Source of the DNA: Malachius bipustulatus
Taxonomy: Eukaryota > Arthropoda > Insecta > Coleoptera > Melyridae
NCBI GenBank assembly: GCA_910589415.1
Contig: OU342631.1
Span: 55,270,598 to 55,334,597, forward strand
Length of the DNA stretch: 64,000 nucleotides
Direction: 5' to 3'
Position numbers and translations under genes: made by a program. Of this stretch, positions 44,224 through 53,764 are shown piece by piece. The notes beneath the pieces were generated by a model. That model was not told where the DNA came from and did not search any database. It saw only the letters and a list, made by a program, of their open reading frames with translations. Within the stretch, counting starts at the first letter, position 1. Each line of letters begins with the position of its first letter.

Positions 44224-45689
44224 GTGACTCGTGACTATGAATATTACTTGAAAGATTACAAATAAATAGTAGGTACCTATGATGTAAGTCTACCTATTTT
44301 CTTCATTTCTCAATAGAATCTCTTTCAATTGGCAATATTATTTAAAGAAAATTTGGTTCCAAATGAAAAAAGAGGCAGAGAAAGCCTCTTAAGGTTCCCT
44401 CTAAAAGGACCTTTGTTTTTATAAATTTCTTTTATCAGTCAAATATTTAATAATTGAGTTCCAGCTACCTACTTATCGCATCAACAAGCACGCGCAAATC
44501 TTCCTAGCCTTTACATCTTTCAATAGATAAGTTTCAGTATTATAAGTAAAAAATAGGTAGGTACATACTTACACTTAAAATGTCTACAAAAATCTTACAA
44601 TAATGTACCTTTTGTTAGCTTTCAAATTGATTTTTTATTCAGATACTGAAATGAAAGCCCGGCAATAATTGTACAGATCTAATAATGATATTTTTGACAG
44701 TTCAATTATTCGGCTTAACTTAATTTTAGTGAGTAATTTAGATGGATGTTCCGTGTGTATTTTAAGTTCTAGTTCATTATGTTTCACTTATACGTACCTA
44801 AAAGTCCAATTTTTTTTAATACTCATTTCATTACGTTACCTTAAGCCGTAAGTAGGTACCCTAAACATACTAAATAATGAAAGGTTGACTTAGGTACATT
44901 TTGGAATAGTTTTCTTCAAAATTTTTTATTTCATAGTAATTTTGTTGGGAATTAATACGAAATTGACTACATTTAGATTATGTTTATCTGTGCATATTTA
45001 TTTAAAATTTTACTAGGGACGGTTTAAAGAATGTTTTATCTCGTGTCTAACTCATCGAAAGAAAGAACATATTAATTTATTACGCGAATAATTAAATGTA
45101 GATAGGTAGGTAGGTACACATAAATTAATAAATCACCAATAAAAAATTGTAGGTACCTACTTATTCTACTTGGGTATTATGATTTTACGTTGCAACGCTT
45201 GATAATAATTATTGTACCTGCTAAAGAATTTAAAAAGTAAAGAAAACGCGTATAGGTAGATAGTAGAGGTAAGTATGCCTACCTATTAAAATAATGTACT
45301 TTTAATTGTTTCCAGTTATTCTATAAGTAGGTATTAATAATTGAAAAAAAGATTTCACATTTTGGCTTGATTTGAGCATAGTTCACGTTATGTTTTATAA
45401 TTTTTTCTGTGATTTAACAATAGTAATTTAAAAACAACTAAAATTATTTAAAAATAGTATGGTTAAAAAGTAAAAATGGTTCAAGGAATACAATATCATT
45501 ATAGTCATGAAACTGCTCGTCAAAAAACATCGTACTACTCTTCGTCAAAAAGCGAGAGAATAAGCTACCTATAGTTGTCTAGACCGCCGGGGGAAGCTCC
45601 GGATGAACGATTCCTACGAACTCGAGAACGCCAAGGTCAAATATGGATTTATTGAATCCCAGTGATATACGTTATGATGGTTGTACGCA
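44224..45689. other. Gene-free interval rich in TAGGTACC-type motifs
   Basis: Motifs such as GTAGGTACCTA and TAGGTAGGTAGGTAC recur at about 44270, 44553, 44853, 44894, 45107, 45151 and 45257. No gene recognised. Confidence 0.45.
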
Positions 45690-45985
45690 GAGCGATAAGT
45701 GAGGACCAGCTGCGTTGCCGAGTCTCCGGTCCTCACTTCTACTGTAGTCCGTTTAACGACTATACACGTATTCAGAATATACATCTTACCGGCACGCCAC
45801 CCACGGTCCTCCTCTGAACTAAAATATACAAATTTTACCGTATCATTCATCAAGTGAGGTCCAGTCAATTATGTCTAATTTGCATTTTACAGGCCAGTAA
45901 CAGTCACTGTGGAAGATCTGAAGGCGTTTACAAAGTGGGGTCCGTATATTGGACCTCACTTTGTCGCGGACCTCACTTCAACCGT
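45690..45985. repeat. Cluster of AAGTGAGGWCC motifs, right block
   Basis: AAGTGAGGACC at 45697, its inverse GGTCCTCACTT at 45730, AAGTGAGGTCC at 45850, AAAGTGGGGTCC at 45934 with GGACCTCACTTTG 18 bp later, and CGGACCTCACTTC at 45968. Taken as the reverse complement, the block resembles the 36960-37443 cluster. Confidence 0.5.
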
Positions 45986-46400
45986 ATTTTTTGTGTGGAT
46001 GGAGCTCACAGTGATAGAAAGGAATATATATATTTATATATTTTGTGCTGAATTTAAGTATATTTCACTGCATATATTTTGTACTTGTTAAATTGAGTTG
46101 TTTTTGTTTTTTCTTACTGAGTTCCAATTATTGCTCTAGTGTAAATTGGAATATTGGATTTTTCTAGAATTTTTGTCATTATCTGTAAAAACGAACAGTG
46201 TGATTTTAGCTATTTTCGTTGTTCATAAACTTTTTTTTTATTATATTAAATTACTATACCAGTTCAACACTTATTTACAGTGTTATTCATAGTATTGATA
46301 TACATTAATTAACAATAATTGCTCATATAATTAACAGTCTTAATGCACGTATTACCAGAAGAGGTCCATATTGTGGCCTGGGATACTTGATCTTGATAGG
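45986..46400. other. Gene-free interval, probable 3' flank of the minus-strand jockey-type element
   Basis: AT-rich with no protein. The part next to 46400 is likely the 3' UTR of the minus-strand jockey-type ORF2 that stops at 46403. Confidence 0.4.
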
Positions 46401-46402
46401 AT

Positions 46403-47490
46403 TCAATCGCTGTCACTTTTATTCTGATTGGCTAGACCTGACCTGACATGGGGGTGATTATTATCTCCTATAATAAGATATTGGGGCAGTTTTCGTCTGA
46501 GTCTTGTATGAATATTTTGTTGTCCAAGTTGGTGTATCTGATTTCCGTCCCAGTTGGTGAGTTTCTCAAAGTGTTTTCTTGTGGTGATAAAATCTTGTAT
46601 TGTTGATATCGTCAATTCGTCATGTATCTGCTTATTTCTTACAAACCAAGGCGCGTTAAGTGCTATACGGAGTGTTTTGTTTTGCAACGTTTTGCAGTTT
46701 TCGATAGTTGGTATTTGAAGTGGTACTCCATACTGGACAGGGATATGTGATGAGTGGACGAATCAGAGATCTATAGAGTTATAGGACACATTTAATGTTC
46801 AGTGAAGACTTCCGGTTGATCAATGGATATAGTTGTCCCAATCTGGTATGTTCCTGATTGAGTTTCTTATTTATGTGGTAAGATTAGGTGAGACGTGTGT
46901 CTAAGTAGACACCAAGATATTTAACCGGTTCTGATGGTGGCTTCCAATTAATTGTTTGTTCGCCGATTTTTAGGTTTGGTATATCAGTTATTTTTCGTAG
47001 TGTAAATATCTTGGCCTCGCATTTATTGATGTTGATTGTTATACCCCAATTTTGATACCAGCCGTGTGCTATATTTATTGAGGACTGAAGTTGGAGAGCC
47101 GCCGTGTTTAAATTACAATTTCTTGTGATTATTGCGGTGGAGGAGTACGTTTGGAATTAGATCGTGACCGGGGGCTTTCTTTACAGGTAGAGTTTTGATG
47201 ATAGTGGCTATTTCAGTTGGACTCGCTGATCAGTGGCATCATTTGGGATCGGTATGTGTGATTCCGTGTAAGAGATAACTTGTAGTAGATGGTGTGCGGG
47301 GACGTTGTTTAAATTAGGAGTGAAATTTTTTTATAAATGTGAGGCAAATACTTCTGATTTTTCTTCATCGGATTCCGCTATTGTATTGTCATTAATTATG
47401 GTAGGAATGGCATCGTGCTGATTTAATATTCTCTTTGTGGTTTTCCAGAGGCCGGGGTCTTGGTTCGATAAATTTGCGAATGTGCGATAG
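46403..47490 (-). pseudogene. Jockey-type ORF2, 3' part, with RT palm deletion
   Basis: On the minus strand the gene enters at about 47490 with RTFANLSNQDPGLWKTTKRI, then IINDNTIAESDEEKSEVFA, and the RT start LPVKKAPGHDLIPN (about 47180). It then jumps to STAIITRNCNLNTAALQ, the sequence after the catalytic FADD. Motifs A, B and most of C are therefore deleted at about 47140-47150. It continues with NINKCEAKIF, PVKYLGVYLDTRLT (46890) and the C terminus RIALNAPWFVRNKQIHDELT, ending at the stop near 46403. Several frame changes occur. The 5' part of the same gene lies at 51648-51990, across a younger insertion. Confidence 0.75.
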
Positions 47491-47535
47491 TCTTTGCGAA
47501 CTCAATGCGAGGTCAATGAAAAGCTGTTGGAAGAG

Positions 47536-48420
47536 ATGAAGCTCATCAAATCTGAGAACCAGGAGTTGAGAAAAATTCTTGCTTCTACACGTGGATCTGG
47601 TTCGCCGACCATATCATGCGCTGGCACGGGGATACAGCGTCCACCTTTGTCCTATAGCGAAGCTACAACAAAGAAAATTCCAGTCGTCATAAAACCAAAA
47701 GACCCGAAGCAAAAAAACTCCTCTACGAAGATGGATCTGTTAAAGTCAATTGATCCGGTGGCTTCAGATGTGGGCATAGTCGGGGTGAGGCATGTCTCTG
47801 GTGGGGCGCTGGTTGTTGATTGCTCCTCTGCTGAACATGCTGATAGATTGAAGAAGATGACTAAGGAAAAGCTGTCTGATAGATATGATGTCAATGAAGT
47901 TGCTAGACTGCACCCTCGGGTCAGGATTGTGGGCCTGTCTGAGAAGCTCGACTCGGAGTCTTTGTTGCGGTATCTAACAGCCCAAAACAATACCTTGTTT
48001 AATAATGATTGTAAAGTCGATCTTGTCTCTCTAACACCAGTGAGGAATAGGACTCAGGTTTATCAGGCTGTCATTCAGGTGGATGTATCTACCTATAAGA
48101 GAGTTCTTCATGCTGGTAGGGTGGTGGTTGGATTCGATTCCTGTCCAGTTTTTGACGCTATTGACCTTATCCGTTGTTACAACTGTTGCAGTTTCCACCA
48201 CGTCTCTAGAAAATGTAGGAGTGAGATAATTTGTCCTAGATGTGCTGGTAGTCATGCCGTCAAGTGCTGCACATCCACTGACTTACAATGTATTAACTGC
48301 ATCAACTTTAGTAAAATTGTACCTGGGATCAGTGTTACACATGCTGCTTGGGATCACGAGTGCGAGGTCTATAGGAGGAAGTTACAGTTATTGAGGGGGG
48401 ATATACTGGGTGATTCATAG
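47536..48420 (+). CDS. Non-LTR ORF1 protein (gag-like, CCHC knuckles), 5'-truncated
   Basis: The frame is open from 47491, just after a TAG, and the first ATG is at 47536, so the start given is only the first usable Met. The natural N terminus, probably a PHD-like finger as in the homologue at 25301, is missing. The protein has a short coiled-coil (EEMKLIKSENQELRKIL), then SYSEATTKKIPVVIKP and a core with GGALVVDCSSAEHADRL and RVRIVGLSEKL. Two knuckles follow near 48175-48270: CYNCCSFHHVSRKC (CX2CX4HX4C) and CPRCAGSHAVKC. The C-terminal tail contains HECEVYRRKLQLL. It ends at TAG 48418-48420, in the same frame as ORF2. The role is binding of element RNA. Confidence 0.8.
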   Translation: MKLIKSENQELRKILASTRGSGSPTISCAGTGIQRPPLSYSEATTKKIPVVIKPKDPKQKNSSTKMDLLKSIDPVASDVGIVGVRHVSGGALVVDCSSAEHADRLKKMTKEKLSDRYDVNEVARLHPRVRIVGLSEKLDSESLLRYLTAQNNTLFNNDCKVDLVSLTPVRNRTQVYQAVIQVDVSTYKRVLHAGRVVVGFDSCPVFDAIDLIRCYNCCSFHHVSRKCRSEIICPRCAGSHAVKCCTSTDLQCINCINFSKIVPGISVTHAAWDHECEVYRRKLQLLRGDILGDS

Positions 48421-48426
48421 CAATTA
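48418..48426 (+). promoter_or_regulatory. Candidate programmed stop-codon readthrough site (TAG CAA TTA)
   Basis: The ORF1 stop TAG is followed directly by CAATTA, which fits the CAR-YYA 3' context of tobamovirus-type leaky stops. ORF2 is in the same frame, and all 20 codons between the TAG and 48481 are sense. There is no in-frame ATG before 49675. Confidence 0.6.
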
Positions 48427-51360
48427 TCTTGTAATCGCGTTTCCGCTGAGCCTGCTAATCCAGATAATCTATTTGGTTCAGTGAGATCCTCAATTCGAGT
48501 AAATGGATATTACCAGAATGTCAGAAGCCTGAACAATAAGTTTTTATCCTTTTTCAATAACACCATTGTGACTGAATATGATTTCATTGTCTTGAGTGAG
48601 ACATGGCTCGTTTCTGACACCCAGGATGACGCTTTCGTGGACACGTCCAGATATAATGTCTACCGTAAAGATAGGAATCTTTCTGCGGTGGGGGTTTCTC
48701 GAGGAGGTGGGGTTCTGATTGCTGTAAATACAAAATTTCATTCAACCCTTGTTCCTTTAGCACGTGAGCTGTGTGTTCCATCTATTGATATTGTGTGTGT
48801 TTCTGTTAAATTTTCTCGTAGCCCCACCCTCATATTATCTGTGTACATTCCACCTAGTTTATCTTCGCATGAGTATCTGTCCTTCTGTGATTATCTCATC
48901 GATCTTGAGGCCCTTTACACCAATAACCGAGTAATAATATTAGGCGATTTCAATTGTCCTAGGCTGGCTACTATTAAAACCTCTTCAGGTGGTGCAACTG
49001 ATTCCAACGTTAGACATTTATACCAAACATTTGAAGCACTAAATCTTGTTCAGCTTAACTCTGTGAAGAACTGCAATAATTGTATTCTGGACCTCGTTCT
49101 CTCGGATTTCCCTCTGGATTCCCTTAGAGCTGAGGATCCTCTGGTTAGAGAGGATAATCACCATCCTGCTCTGGAAATTCATTTCCCATCTGACTCGGTA
49201 GATTTACCTACAAACACTAAGAACCCAAAGTCTTCTGTCCCTTCGTTCAATTTTAAACTGGCAAATTTTCAGGGCTTGTATGAACATCTCTCTGCTGTTG
49301 GTTGGAGCTCGATACTTGATGCTTGTACGGATGTTGACGCGGCCTGTGATCTGTTTTATTCAGTACTGTTTAATGCATTCGAATTATTCGTCCCCAAAAC
49401 AAAACCTGCTCCTAAGTATAGATATCCACCTTGGTTTACGGATTCAATTATAGCTGACTTAAAAAGGAAAGCCTATCTTCATCGTTCTTTTAAACGGTCT
49501 GGTAACTGTAACGCTCATAGAGAATTCAAACACCTCAGGTCATCACTTAAGCGTGATATTGCACATTCGTATCAGAGCTTCATTTCCCAGACTGAAGAAC
49601 ACTTAGTTAGTGATCCAAAAAAATTTTGGTCGTTTGTCAATAAACGTCGAGGTCCTCCCGGCCCTCCAGATACTATGAAATGCAGTGGTAGCTCTGTAAC
49701 TGGTCTTCCCAATATTCTTATGTCCTTCCGCGACTTCTTCGATCAATCACCGGTAGCTGTGAACAAAAACACGTATGTGAATACATTCTCGGCATCAAAT
49801 GTTTCTACGCTTACCGTGTCATCATTTACTGAGTCTGAAGTATGCCGTGTTCTGAAAGCTTTCAAAAACTCTAAAACTACCGGTCCAGATGGCATTCCCT
49901 CTTTTCTCCTACGTGACTGTGCTTCAATATTCTCCTACCCCCTCACCAAAATTTTGAACCTTTCAATTGTTTCTGGAAGATATCCGACTCGGTGGAAACG
50001 TTCCAAGGTGATACCCGTCTTCAAGAAAGGCGACAAAACTGAGATCTGCAATTACAGGCAAATTTGTATAGCACCCAACTTTGGGAAGGCATTCGAGGAA
50101 CTTTTATGCAGAGTGTTATACCCGCACGTTAGATTTCTCATCTCTTCAGCTCAGCACGGTTTCATGAAAGGTCGGTCCACTATTACCAACCTGTTTACTT
50201 TCTCCCAATACGTCTCAGAGATTATCGACTGTCGTTCCCAGGTTGATGTAGTATATATGGATTTTTCTAGGGCCTTCGATAAAGTAAACCATGACTTACT
50301 TCTTTTAAAACTATCAAATTTCAGTTTTTCTGATGCCCTTATTAACTTTTTCACAAATTATTTATCCGACCGATCTCAGTATGTTTCGTATTACGGCACT
50401 AACTCTACCGATTATCCAGTCAAGTCGGGTGTCTTTCAGGGCTCTAAATTAGGTCCGCTATTCTTCAATTTATTTATTAATGACATCGTCGATGGTCTTG
50501 AGGTCAATCATCTTCTCTATGCAGACGATTTAAAAATTTACTGTGAAGTGAAGTCGCTTGAAGATTGTCAGCGGCTCCAACGCTCCCTTGACCGTCTCAA
50601 CACATGGTGCAGTAGTAACCAATTACCATTAAACACTTCTAAGTGCTATGTTATGTCCTACAGTCTTAAGTGTAATATGCTCCAAGCGTCATACTCAATT
50701 GGGGACCACTCTCTCCAGAGGATCTCTGAATTCAAAGACCTTGGTATAATATTTACTCCCAAACTCTCTTTCAATAGACATATTGAAAATACTTGCTCCT
50801 CTGCGTTTAGGGCACTAGGTCACATTATTCGTAATACTTGGGATTTTAGAAAGGTCACTACCCTCGTAACTTTATTTCATGCCTTCATTCTACCCAAGCT
50901 CGAATACGGTTCGATTATCTGGTCGCCTGTATATAGATGTCAAGTTAGTGATCTGGAGAGAGTACACCGACGTTTCCTGAAGTTTCTTCATTTTAAATTC
51001 ACAGGTACTTATCCTCCTGTAGGCTTCCCGCACTCTGATCTTCTTGCTGAGTTTGACTTCAACAGTCTTGAAGCGAGACGTACGTACACCTCTGTGCGTT
51101 TCCTTTGGGGTTTGTTGAATGGACGCATTGACTCTCCTGATATCCTTTCCCAGATTTCTTTCCATGCTCCCCAAGTTACACTGAGGCAACAACATCTTCT
51201 GCGAGTTAAAACCGCAAGGACAAATACTCTTTTGTTTTCTCCTTTAAATCGCATGTGTGACATTGCTAATAGGGTTGATGGGAACCTTGATCTGTTTTCG
51301 TGTAGCGAACTTCAACTTAGACGATTTTTACTGGCGGCGTCTAGTTCTTCTACTCCTTAG
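48421..51360 (+). CDS. Non-LTR ORF2: APE endonuclease plus reverse transcriptase, intact
   Basis: The frame runs from the codon after the ORF1 stop to TAG 51358. The endonuclease spans about 48505-49200: VRSLNNK, VLSETWL (catalytic Glu), RGGGVLIAV, ILGDFNCP (catalytic Asp/Asn), and a terminal EDNHHPAL in place of the usual SDH. The RT spans about 49830-50700: TTGPDGIPSFLLRD, VIPVFKKGDKT, HGFMKGRST, VYMDFSRAFDKVNHD (motif A, Asp at 50260), GVFQGSKLGPLFFNLF (motif B), and LLYADDLKIY (motif C, 50515-50530). Then come ISEFKDLGIIFTPKLSFN and a thumb with LEYGSIIWSP. Variants such as NYRQICIAP instead of NYRPI are unusual. No in-frame ATG exists before 49675, so it is probably expressed by readthrough or reinitiation. 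It acts by target-primed reverse transcription. Confidence 0.85.
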   Translation, partial: QLSCNRVSAEPANPDNLFGSVRSSIRVNGYYQNVRSLNNKFLSFFNNTIVTEYDFIVLSETWLVSDTQDDAFVDTSRYNVYRKDRNLSAVGVSRGGGVLIAVNTKFHSTLVPLARELCVPSIDIVCVSVKFSRSPTLILSVYIPPSLSSHEYLSFCDYLIDLEALYTNNRVIILGDFNCPRLATIKTSSGGATDSNVRHLYQTFEALNLVQLNSVKNCNNCILDLVLSDFPLDSLRAEDPLVREDNHHPALEIHFPSDSVDLPTNTKNPKSSVPSFNFKLANFQGLYEHLSAVGWSSILDACTDVDAACDLFYSVLFNAFELFVPKTKPAPKYRYPPWFTDSIIADLKRKAYLHRSFKRSGNCNAHREFKHLRSSLKRDIAHSYQSFISQTEEHLVSDPKKFWSFVNKRRGPPGPPDTMKCSGSSVTGLPNILMSFRDFFDQSPVAVNKNTYVNTFSASNVSTLTVSSFTESEVCRVLKAFKNSKTTGPDGIPSFLLRDCASIFSYPLTKILNLSIVSGRYPTRWKRSKVIPVFKKGDKTEICNYRQICIAPNFGKAFEELLCRVLYPHVRFLISSAQHGFMKGRSTITNLFTFSQYVSEIIDCRSQVDVVYMDFSRAFDKVNHDLLLLKLSNFSFSDALINFFTNYLSDRSQYVSYYGTNSTDYPVKSGVFQGSKLGPLFFNLFINDIVDGLEVNHLLYADDLKIYCEVKSLEDCQRLQRSLDRLNTWCSSNQLPLNTSKCYVMSYSLKCNMLQASYSIGDHSLQRISEFKDLGIIFTPKLSFNRHIENTCSSAFRALGHIIRNTWDFRKVTTLVTLFHAFILPKLEYGSIIWSPVYRCQVSDLERVHRRFLKFLHFKFTGTYPPVGFPHSDLLAEFDFNSLEARRTYTSVRFLWGLLNGRIDSPDILSQISFHAPQVTLRQQHLLRVKTARTNTLLFSPLNRMCDIANRVDGNLDLFSCSELQLRRFLLAASSSSTP

Positions 51361-51647
51361 TTTGCCTTTACTTTCATTTATTATTATTTTTTTTTTTTGT
51401 TGTTTCTTTTTTTAACTTAACACATTGACCTGATATAGCCTGCCTCACCAGCTGGTGTTTGAGTAGTCACAAGTAGTCTTTCTGTTTTTTTTTTAAATAT
51501 TGTAAACTCTTAATTACGTTTTTTATTTCATATTGTTGTAAGTTTATATTAATTTGTGTACTTTTCCCCATCCGATATAAGCTATTGGCTTGTTGATGGG
51601 AGTATTAAATAAATAAATAAATAAATAGATAAATAAATAAATAAATC
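51361..51647 (+). other. 3' UTR and (TAAA)n tail of the young non-LTR element
   Basis: About 245 bp without coding capacity, then repeated TAAA units (about 51607-51647, with one TAGA). A short simple-repeat tail of this kind is usual for CR1-like elements. Jockey-type sequence on the minus strand resumes right after it. Confidence 0.75.
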
Positions 51648-51990
51648 GCTGCTGTGTCGTTGGAAAGTTTCTATGCGATAAGCGTCGCGTCCTCGCTTAA
51701 TTCTGTGTTTTAGGTTATTGAGCAGGTTTTTTGTTATGGGATCTCTGTTGTTTTGCCACTGTCTTCGGAGTTGGCTCTTTTGTCTGATTAGTTGAAGGAT
51801 ATGGTTTGGTGGTATGTAGGGGTTATGTATTTTCCTCTTTGTTGGTGTGGTAGGTTCTTCATAAACTTTTCTAGTTTATAGCTTAAGAGTGTATGTAGCA
51901 TTGAGCCGGTTTTGTTGCATCTGTGAGCAGTTAGTTGATTTCTTCGACATAAACCGTAAGTTATATTCTTTATTATCATACTGGTCTCTA
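51648..51990 (-). pseudogene. Jockey-type ORF2, 5' part separated by insertion
   Basis: On the minus strand, a frame with YIPPNHILQLIRQKSQLRRQ, WQNNRDPITKNLLNNLKHRI and KRGRDAYRIETFQ runs to 51650. This is the linker between endonuclease and RT in jockey-type ORF2 proteins. It continues at 47490 on the other side of the inserted element. Upstream of about 51990 the gene is lost. Confidence 0.65.
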
Positions 51991-52108
51991 TTATTGGAAT
52001 TTTGAAAATATAAAATTAAAAGGTTGGTAGGTTTATGTGCTCTTTCTCTGTAGATTATAATTTATCAATTATTTGTTTACAGTAGCATTTGTTTCCAACT
52101 TATTCTAA

Positions 52109-52910
52109 ATGTTTATAAAAAAAAGTTATATTTCGCCGAGACCTGGCGGGCGGCCTCTTCGAGACACCACCGAAGTGACTCTGGATATCGACGGCGAAGA
52201 GACCAGGGTCACCACGTCGCGGACTCCTCCGAGCTGGTTGGAGCAGCAGCACGGGGTCATCGACGTTGCTCGGAGCTGCATCCACTATGGCACCGGGCAG
52301 CTAATCGCATACTGGGCCAACTCCACCATCAGGCCGCGGTCCAACCTGCCTGGTGTCCCGCACGGGTTCCCGCAACACCTGGAGACTGCCCTGCAGAAGC
52401 CTACACCAGGCCATACAGGGTGAACGACGAGAAGCGTCACCTCATCCGTGCCGAGGTGAAACAGCTCTTGAGGGACGGCCGCATTCGCCCGTCCCGGTTC
52501 AGCTTCTGCAGCGCTCTCGTCCTCGTCAAGAAGAAGGACGGCACACCGCGCCTCGGCGTGGATTTTCGGCAGCTCAACGGCAACACCGTCAGCGAAGCAG
52601 CCCCTTTGCCGATCATCAGCGATTGCTTGCGGGGATTCATCTGGGAGACGCCGCCATGTTCTTCATCATTAACCTGTGCCAGAGTTACTGGCAAATCACG
52701 TAGGAAGAAAGCAGCAAGCAGTACACCACCTCCGCCATACCGGACAGTGCCCTTTACGAATTTAACGTAATTCCGTTTGGTCTGAAGAACGATTTCGCTA
52801 CCTTCCAGCGGTTCATGGCCCACTAGGTCCTGGCGAGCTCCCCGAGAACTGAGCCACTGTTTACCTGTACCGCATGGTCATCTTCAGCCAGGACCACGCC
52901 TGATGTTTCG
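52109..52910 (+). pseudogene. Ty3/gypsy polyprotein fragment around the RT start
   Basis: The segment is clearly richer in G and C than its surroundings. It encodes ETRVTTSRTPPSWLEQQHGV early on, of uncertain domain. From 52418 it reads VNDEKRHLIRAEVKQLLRDG, FCSALVLVKKKDGTPRLGVD and FRQLNGNTVSEAAPLPII. After a frameshift it reads FFIINLCQSYWQIT, and then YEFNVIPFGLKNDFATFQRF. These are the RT fingers and first palm motifs of gypsy elements. The catalytic Asp of motif A is replaced or lost (IINLCQSYWQI where DLxxGYWQI is expected). The sequence degenerates near 52850 before motif C. Confidence 0.75.
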
Positions 52911-53764
52911 TTGCTGTGCCAGAGATTCCGGTCCATGGTGTCAGAAACAAAAACATGCATGGATGGCGTTCCCGGGGTTAAAATTTTCCGGAGTAAAAAC
53001 GACCTCCCATTCGGAGTTCCAGGTGGGGGGAAAATTTATAGTTGGCTTTTGTAACATTAGAGGTTTAAACATCAACATCAATTCAATACACCAAAATCTG
53101 CAGGAAAATAAGTCTCATATTCTAGCACAGTGTGAAACAAAAGTCCAAGCGTCACCAAACACAGTTAATTACCTTTACCCTGGATATGACTTTTATACCG
53201 GATTTAGACTTAACTTCGACATTGGAGTTTTTCTCAGAAGTGACATCTCTTGCCAACGTGAGGAAGACTCAGGATTTTGATGTCATGTAGCTTAGAATAA
53301 CAGGCCACCAAATGACTAGATTTGTCTGTTTCTTATACTGACCACCAAGCGATAAGCAGTACAGAGCGCTTTTTTGTCCCTGAAAAATACTGTTAATTTT
53401 CTACAGATAAATTATCCTAAAGCCGAGATAGAAATCTTGGGAGACTTCAATGTACATAACACAAACTGGCTTAAACACTCTAATATTAATGACGGAGAAG
53501 GACGAGAAGCTGCAGATTTGCTGTGGCTTTACGCAACTCGTTGACGAACTAACCCGCATTCCCGATCACGAGGGAGACTTCGCTTGCCTTTCGGATCTGT
53601 TTTTGACCCCGAAGCCTCAAATTTGTACCGTCACAGTGAAGGCTCCATTGGGTTTTTCAGACCATAAACTCGTCTCAACATCATGTGTCCTACCAATTAG
53701 TGTCAAAGAAGCAACTAAGCCACGTGTAGTCTGGCACTATAGATCGGCCAAATGGTAAGAACAC
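52911..53764 (+). pseudogene. Endonuclease of an I/jockey-like non-LTR element (copy 2)
   Basis: The frame from 53040 reads VGFCNIRGLNININSIHQNL, then HILAQCETKVQASPNTVNYL (catalytic Glu), and FDIGVFLRSDISCQRE. After breaks at about 53280 and 53400 it has AEIEILGDFNVHNTNWLKHS, then LVDELTRIPDHEGDFACLSD and PLGFSDHKLVSTS (catalytic SDH). It ends with RVVWHYRSAKW at about 53756. A 5'-truncated inverted copy of the same family is inserted directly after. The first copy of the endonuclease is at 31776. Confidence 0.75.

Larger units (their letters stand above)
47491..51647 (+). mobile_element. Young CR1/jockey-group non-LTR retrotransposon, 5'-truncated
   Basis: The element holds ORF1 (truncated at its N terminus), ORF2 in full, a 3' UTR of about 245 bp and a (TAAA)n tail at about 51607-51647. 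It is inserted in a minus-strand jockey-type gene, whose two parts flank it. Both frames are otherwise uninterrupted, in contrast to nearly everything around, so the insertion is recent. No clear target duplication was found, as is common for CR1-type elements. Clade assignment is by RT motif style only. Confidence 0.8.

Noticed and set aside
47652..47990. 112-codon minus-strand frame
   Set aside because: Shadow of the ORF1 on the plus strand.
48481..48483. GTG at 48481 as the start codon of ORF2
   Set aside because: Eukaryotic ORFs rarely start at GTG, and the frame is open upstream to the ORF1 stop; readthrough explains the arrangement better.
50890..51263. Minus-strand frames of 84-101 codons in the ORF2 region
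   Set aside because: Antisense shadows of the intact ORF2.
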